Positions 56,981-59,807 of a stretch of DNA of 59,807 nucleotides are shown here, one piece after another. The stretch is taken from the NCBI GenBank assembly GCA_937949995.1, contig CALFEO010000023.1:1-59807 (forward strand), written 5' to 3'. The notes under the pieces are model-generated. The model did no database searches and was not told the origin of the DNA. It worked only from the letters and a program-made list of their open reading frames with translations. Both the position numbers and the translations under genes were made by a program. This DNA comes from an uncultured bacterium. GTDB taxonomy: Bacteria > Patescibacteriota > Patescibacteriia > 2-12-FULL-60-25. Within the stretch, counting starts at the first letter, position 1. Every line of letters begins with the position of its first letter.

Positions 56981-58642
56981 ATGAGCAATATAAGCAGAGC
57001 CTACCGTCCTAAATTATTTGGCGATATCAGCGGACAACAAAAAGTTATCGAGACTTTACGGCGTGAAATCGAACAAAATAAATTGGGGCATGCTTATTTG
57101 TTTTCCGGTCCGCGCGGAGTGGGTAAAACCACAGCCGCTCGTATTTTTGCCAAAGCTGTTAATTGCGAAAATCCGCAAAAAGGCGAGCCTTGTTTAAAAT
57201 GCGCGTCTTGCGTGCGCATAGCTCAAAATCAAGCTATAGATCTTATCGAAATGGATGCCGCCTCGCATCGCGGTGTCAGCGAAATTCAAGAAGCGGTTAT
57301 CGACCACATCAAATACGTGCCCGCCGCTTTAAAATACAAAGTTTACATCTTGGATGAGGCTCACATGCTTACCGATCACGCTTGGAACGCACTGTTAAAA
57401 ACCGTGGAAGAACCTCCCGAATATGCCATCTTCATCTTTGCCACCACTGAGCGCCACAAAGTCCCCGCCACCATCGTTTCTCGCTGCCAACGCTTCGAAT
57501 TCGGCCGTATCGAACCCAAAGAAGTCGTAAATCGTTTAAAAGAATTGGCCAAATCCGAAAAAGTCACCGTAGAGGATGAGGTCTTGTTTACCATAGCCTC
57601 CAAAACCGAAGGTTGTTTGCGCGATGCCGAAAATCTGCTGGGTCAACTCATGAGCCTTGGCGAAAAAAATATCACCGGCGAAATCGCGTCAATCATCATT
57701 CCGCCCTCACAAAAACCCATAGCCGCCGAACTGCTTAAACTCGCCATCGCCGGTAAAACCGGCGAACTACTCGAATTGATCGGCACTTTGGAGCAAGAAG
57801 GAGTCTCCTTTATACCTCTGTTCGACGATTTGATTGACTCTTTACGCGACATTCTGCTCGCTAAACATGTTTCGACGCACGCGGAAATGCTGAATCAAGC
57901 CGGTGAATCCGAAAAACTTCTCGCCGGTCTAACATCACAGGCAAACGATGCTCTTATCGTACAAGCTTCTCACATCTTGATTGAACGCCGGCGCGAGGCC
58001 AAACACGGCATTGACACGCGTTTTGCTCTTGAACTTGGCTTGGTCGCCATTTCAACTCAATCAACGCACTCCGCTAACCAAGCAACTAACCAACAAAACA
58101 ATCCGGCCCCTCCGTCATTCCCGCAGTCAGTTAAAGCGGGAATCCACACACCCGTCACCGCAAAAACAGCCCCATCCATCCAACCAGTCAATAACGAAAT
58201 GATTGACATCGAGCCAAAACCGAATGATGTAAGCAAACCAAATTTTAATCCACAAAAACCAAATAACACAGAATCCGCCGAAGAACCTACAACCCCATCA
58301 ACTGCTCAAATCCAAATCCAAGACGTCCACCGCATCTGGCATAAATTTTTACAGGAATTTGAAGACAGCAAATCTTTATTGTTCATCCTCAAACCGTGCC
58401 GAGTCATCGGCGTAGAAGGGGATTGCGTACTTTTGGAATTGGAATTCGCTTATCATAAAAAGAATATTGAAAACGCCCGCAATAAACAATTGATCGAAAA
58501 CGCTTTGCGAAAACATCTGAATGCAAACAATGTAACCATTAAAGGTATTATCAACGAACAAAATCAAGAAAACGGAATTAAAACCGTAAAAGACACCGCC
58601 AATTCAATTATCGACGCTTTCGGCGGAGAAATTATCAATTGA
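56981..58642 (+). CDS. dnaX: DNA polymerase III gamma/tau subunit
   Basis: The clamp-loader ATPase of the replicase. The 553-aa protein has Walker A GPRGVGKTT, the four zinc-binding cysteines in CENPQKGEPCLKCASC, Walker B VYILDEAHML, and the SRC sensor-1/arginine-finger motif. A clamp-loader collar domain and a Pro/Asn/Gln-rich linker (about 360-450) follow, then a C-terminal domain resembling tau domain V. ATG 56981 begins the typical MSNISRAYRPK; an earlier in-frame GTG lies in intergenic sequence. recR/ybaB, frequent neighbours, are absent. Confidence 0.96.
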   Translation: MSNISRAYRPKLFGDISGQQKVIETLRREIEQNKLGHAYLFSGPRGVGKTTAARIFAKAVNCENPQKGEPCLKCASCVRIAQNQAIDLIEMDAASHRGVSEIQEAVIDHIKYVPAALKYKVYILDEAHMLTDHAWNALLKTVEEPPEYAIFIFATTERHKVPATIVSRCQRFEFGRIEPKEVVNRLKELAKSEKVTVEDEVLFTIASKTEGCLRDAENLLGQLMSLGEKNITGEIASIIIPPSQKPIAAELLKLAIAGKTGELLELIGTLEQEGVSFIPLFDDLIDSLRDILLAKHVSTHAEMLNQAGESEKLLAGLTSQANDALIVQASHILIERRREAKHGIDTRFALELGLVAISTQSTHSANQATNQQNNPAPPSFPQSVKAGIHTPVTAKTAPSIQPVNNEMIDIEPKPNDVSKPNFNPQKPNNTESAEEPTTPSTAQIQIQDVHRIWHKFLQEFEDSKSLLFILKPCRVIGVEGDCVLLELEFAYHKKNIENARNKQLIENALRKHLNANNVTIKGIINEQNQENGIKTVKDTANSIIDAFGGEIIN

Positions 58643-58644
58643 AA

Positions 58645-59103
58645 CTATTGAATTTCTTGCAAATATACTTGATCCGGCATCACCCAAAACCCGCCCGGCA
58701 AAGCATTGCATGCTTGCGCTTGATACGAAGCTTCTTCCGCTGAAATGGGCTGACCGCCGTAACCATAAGACCAACTGATACTCTCGGTAACCGTCCCGCC
58801 CGTCATTCTGCATCCTCCAAGCTCACTGTACGGACAAGAGTCAAAGCTGAACACTCCGGTGCCTTCACAGCTCAACTTCATCCGTTCTTCGGACCAAACC
58901 GAACCGATAAAATCCAAACAAGTACTGCTGTCCGCGATAACATTACAGCTTCCTTTTACTTTATTCGGCCTATCCTCGGCAATCAATTCCTTGATTTCAT
59001 CATATTCGATAGCTTCATCGTCCGGCATGCCCTCCGAGCACCCGGCGCTGTAAAACAAGCCCCAAACCACAATCAAGGATAAAAACATTAATGATTTTTT
59101 CAT
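58645..59103 (-). CDS. Small cysteine-rich lipoprotein
   Basis: A 152-aa protein with a signal peptide ending in the lipobox YSAGC (about residue 22). The mature part has about seven further cysteines (GSCNVI, STCLDF, LSCEG, SCPYSELGGC) and no recognised domain. A TATAAT box (59117-59112 on this strand) ends 8 nt before the ATG. It is convergent with dnaX, ending 2 nt from its stop. Confidence 0.75.
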   Translation of the reverse strand: MKKSLMFLSLIVVWGLFYSAGCSEGMPDDEAIEYDEIKELIAEDRPNKVKGSCNVIADSSTCLDFIGSVWSEERMKLSCEGTGVFSFDSCPYSELGGCRMTGGTVTESISWSYGYGGQPISAEEASYQAQACNALPGGFWVMPDQVYLQEIQ

Positions 59104-59214
59104 ATATCAAGATTATATAACACAAAACAAACACCTTCCAGTCCGACTATTGACTAAATGCCTTAAAATTCATATTATTAGCACAACTTTCCGACGCTAA
59201 TGAAATTAATGCAA

Positions 59215-59390
59215 AATTCATAATGCATGATGCATGATATTGGTACTTGATCATTATATAAATAAATATCGCACCAGCGATTCAATCATTTTGCACTATG
59301 CATTATTCATTATGCACTATGCATTAAGGGTTTGCGATTCCAACATTCTTAATTCATAATTTTTAATTCATAATTTGGGCATAGTTAGAA
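59215..59390. repeat. Inverted copy of the GCTGGCGCGATA repeat tract
   Basis: TGCATAATG/TGCATGATG repeats with the core ACTTGATCATTATATAAATA..CACCAGCGATTCAATCAT, the reverse complement of 50113-50210, followed by an AATTCTTAATTC tract. It lies just before the tRNA-like gene. Confidence 0.8.
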
Positions 59391-59396
59391 ATATTT

Positions 59397-59510
59397 TCCG
59401 GGGTCGTCTAATGGTAGGACTACAGACTCTCCCGCCAAAGGCGGATCTTCGAGAATCTGTCTATCGGGGTTCTGCGCGTTATGCGCATCCGCCTCAGGCG
59501 GAGAATCCCC
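59397..59510 (+). pseudogene. tRNA-Gln-like gene with two palindromic insertions
   Basis: TCCGGGG-TC-GTCTAATGGTAGGAC is a typical tRNA-Gln acceptor 5' strand and D arm. The anticodon arm CAGA-CTCT...GAA-TCTG becomes a normal Gln(CUG) loop if the 22-nt CCGCC-AAA-GGCGG-containing insert (59431-59452) is removed. The T arm GGGG-TTC...GAAT-CCCC becomes normal if a 30-nt insert (59473-59502, with ATCCGCCTCAGGCGGA) is removed. The acceptor 3' strand expected (CCCCGGA) is absent. This copy is therefore probably inactive; a second 5' copy begins at 59754. Confidence 0.65.
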
Positions 59511-59516
59511 AACCAT

Positions 59517-59768
59517 ATGTACTATGTCTACGTCTTAAAAAGCGAGTCTCATAATACCAGATACATCGGTTCAACCGCTGATGTCGATACTAGATTGAAA
59601 GAACATAATAGCGGCAAATGCAAATACACAGCCTCAAGAGTACCTTGGAAGTTGATCTATCAAGAAAAATTTGCTACAAGAGCAGAGGCCATGCAGCGAG
59701 AAAAAAGTTTAAAGAGCGGAAAAGGAAGAGAATATTTAGATAATTTACTGCCTTCCGGGGTCGTCTAA
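59517..59768 (+). CDS. GIY-YIG nuclease-domain protein
   Basis: An 83-aa single-domain protein of the UvrC-like GIY-YIG family: YYVYVLKSESHNTRYIGST (the two YxY-YIG strands), the catalytic Arg in DVDTRLKEHNSG, YTASRVPWKLIY, and the Glu in RAEAMQREKSLK. ATG 59517 gives the usual N-terminus; the frame opens further upstream through the tRNA insert. Its stop codon TAA lies inside the D arm of the next tRNA copy. It is probably a DNA nuclease; the placement between two tRNA copies suggests a homing-like habit. Confidence 0.88.
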   Translation: MYYVYVLKSESHNTRYIGSTADVDTRLKEHNSGKCKYTASRVPWKLIYQEKFATRAEAMQREKSLKSGKGREYLDNLLPSGVV

Positions 59769-59807
59769 TGGTAGGACTACAGACTCTCCCGCCAAAGGCG
59801 GATCTTC
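59754..59807 (+). tRNA. Second tRNA-Gln-like 5' half, cut by the window end
   Basis: 54 bases identical to 59397-59450, including the start of the anticodon-loop insert. The gene continues beyond the window, so whether its acceptor stem is intact cannot be seen. Confidence 0.6.

Noticed and set aside
56090..57000. Chromosomal origin next to dnaX
   Set aside because: Only two DnaA boxes, no box cluster, no dnaA/dnaN gene and no separate unwinding region; a regulatory site is more likely.

Overview
The window looks like a chromosomal segment of a Candidate Phyla Radiation bacterium (Patescibacteria, probably Parcubacteria-like). This is inferred from gene content: short versions of familiar proteins (HrcA 228 aa, RmlA 264 aa), a DUF3467 protein, a TraG/VirD4-like ATPase behind a small acidic protein, a peptidase-S74 surface protein, many intergenic palindromic repeats, and many promoters whose -10 box lies only 7-13 nt before the start codon. 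UGA acts as a normal stop (rmlB, the reverse transcriptase), so the code is standard and not that of Gracilibacteria/SR1.

Layout. 166-1188 rmlB and 12082-12876 rmlA (dTDP-rhamnose synthesis) are separated by an island of about 11 kb. The island holds a candidate retron (structured RNA at 1739-1950, XRE-type HTH protein, reverse transcriptase), a Panacea-antitoxin/putative toxin pair, a type I restriction-modification locus with HsdR and a fused HsdM-HsdS, an AlbA_2/ATPase protein, a broken HTH gene and a small membrane protein. 12.8-20.9 kb holds a PEGA-domain membrane protein, a NYN-domain protein, a C-terminal processing protease, a Nudix hydrolase, CTP synthase, ribosomal protein bL27 and a NifU-like protein. 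21.1-28.4 kb is an envelope cluster (mraY, ftsW/rodA, murG, a GT4 glycosyltransferase, a translin-family protein, murD) with a tRNA-Lys. 28.4-35 kb holds an AbrB-type regulator and a MacAB/LolCDE-like export set (adaptor, ATPase, two permeases) interrupted by a MazG-like gene. 35.1-35.55 kb carries an apparently undescribed minus-strand RNA of about 405 nt: a strong promoter, six hairpins at about 59-nt spacing and a terminator. 35.65-41.65 kb is a heat-shock cluster (CIRCE, hrcA, grpE, hsp20, dnaK, DUF3467 gene, dnaJ). 42-50.7 kb holds membrane and surface genes, including a foreign-looking MopE-like lipoprotein and a tail-fibre-like S74 protein, plus a DUF559 nuclease gene between 40-bp inverted repeats. 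51-59.8 kb holds cysS, the TraG-like ATPase pair, a conserved hypothetical gene behind two inverted DnaA-box-like sites, dnaX, a lipoprotein, and a tRNA-Gln-like gene carrying two palindromic insertions beside a GIY-YIG nuclease gene.

Intergenic spaces are dominated by several nested families of palindromic repeats: MITE-like elements with ATTGTCTGAACC termini, AGTTCATCAAG palindromes, GAGAAATCTCC repeats, heptamer (AGCTNGT-like) arrays, short CCGCC..GGCGG hairpins and TGCATTATTCATT/AATTCTTAATTC tracts. They abut start codons, supply stop codons and may act as terminators. No CRISPR array and no rRNA were seen. All functional calls come from reading motifs by eye; no database search was possible.
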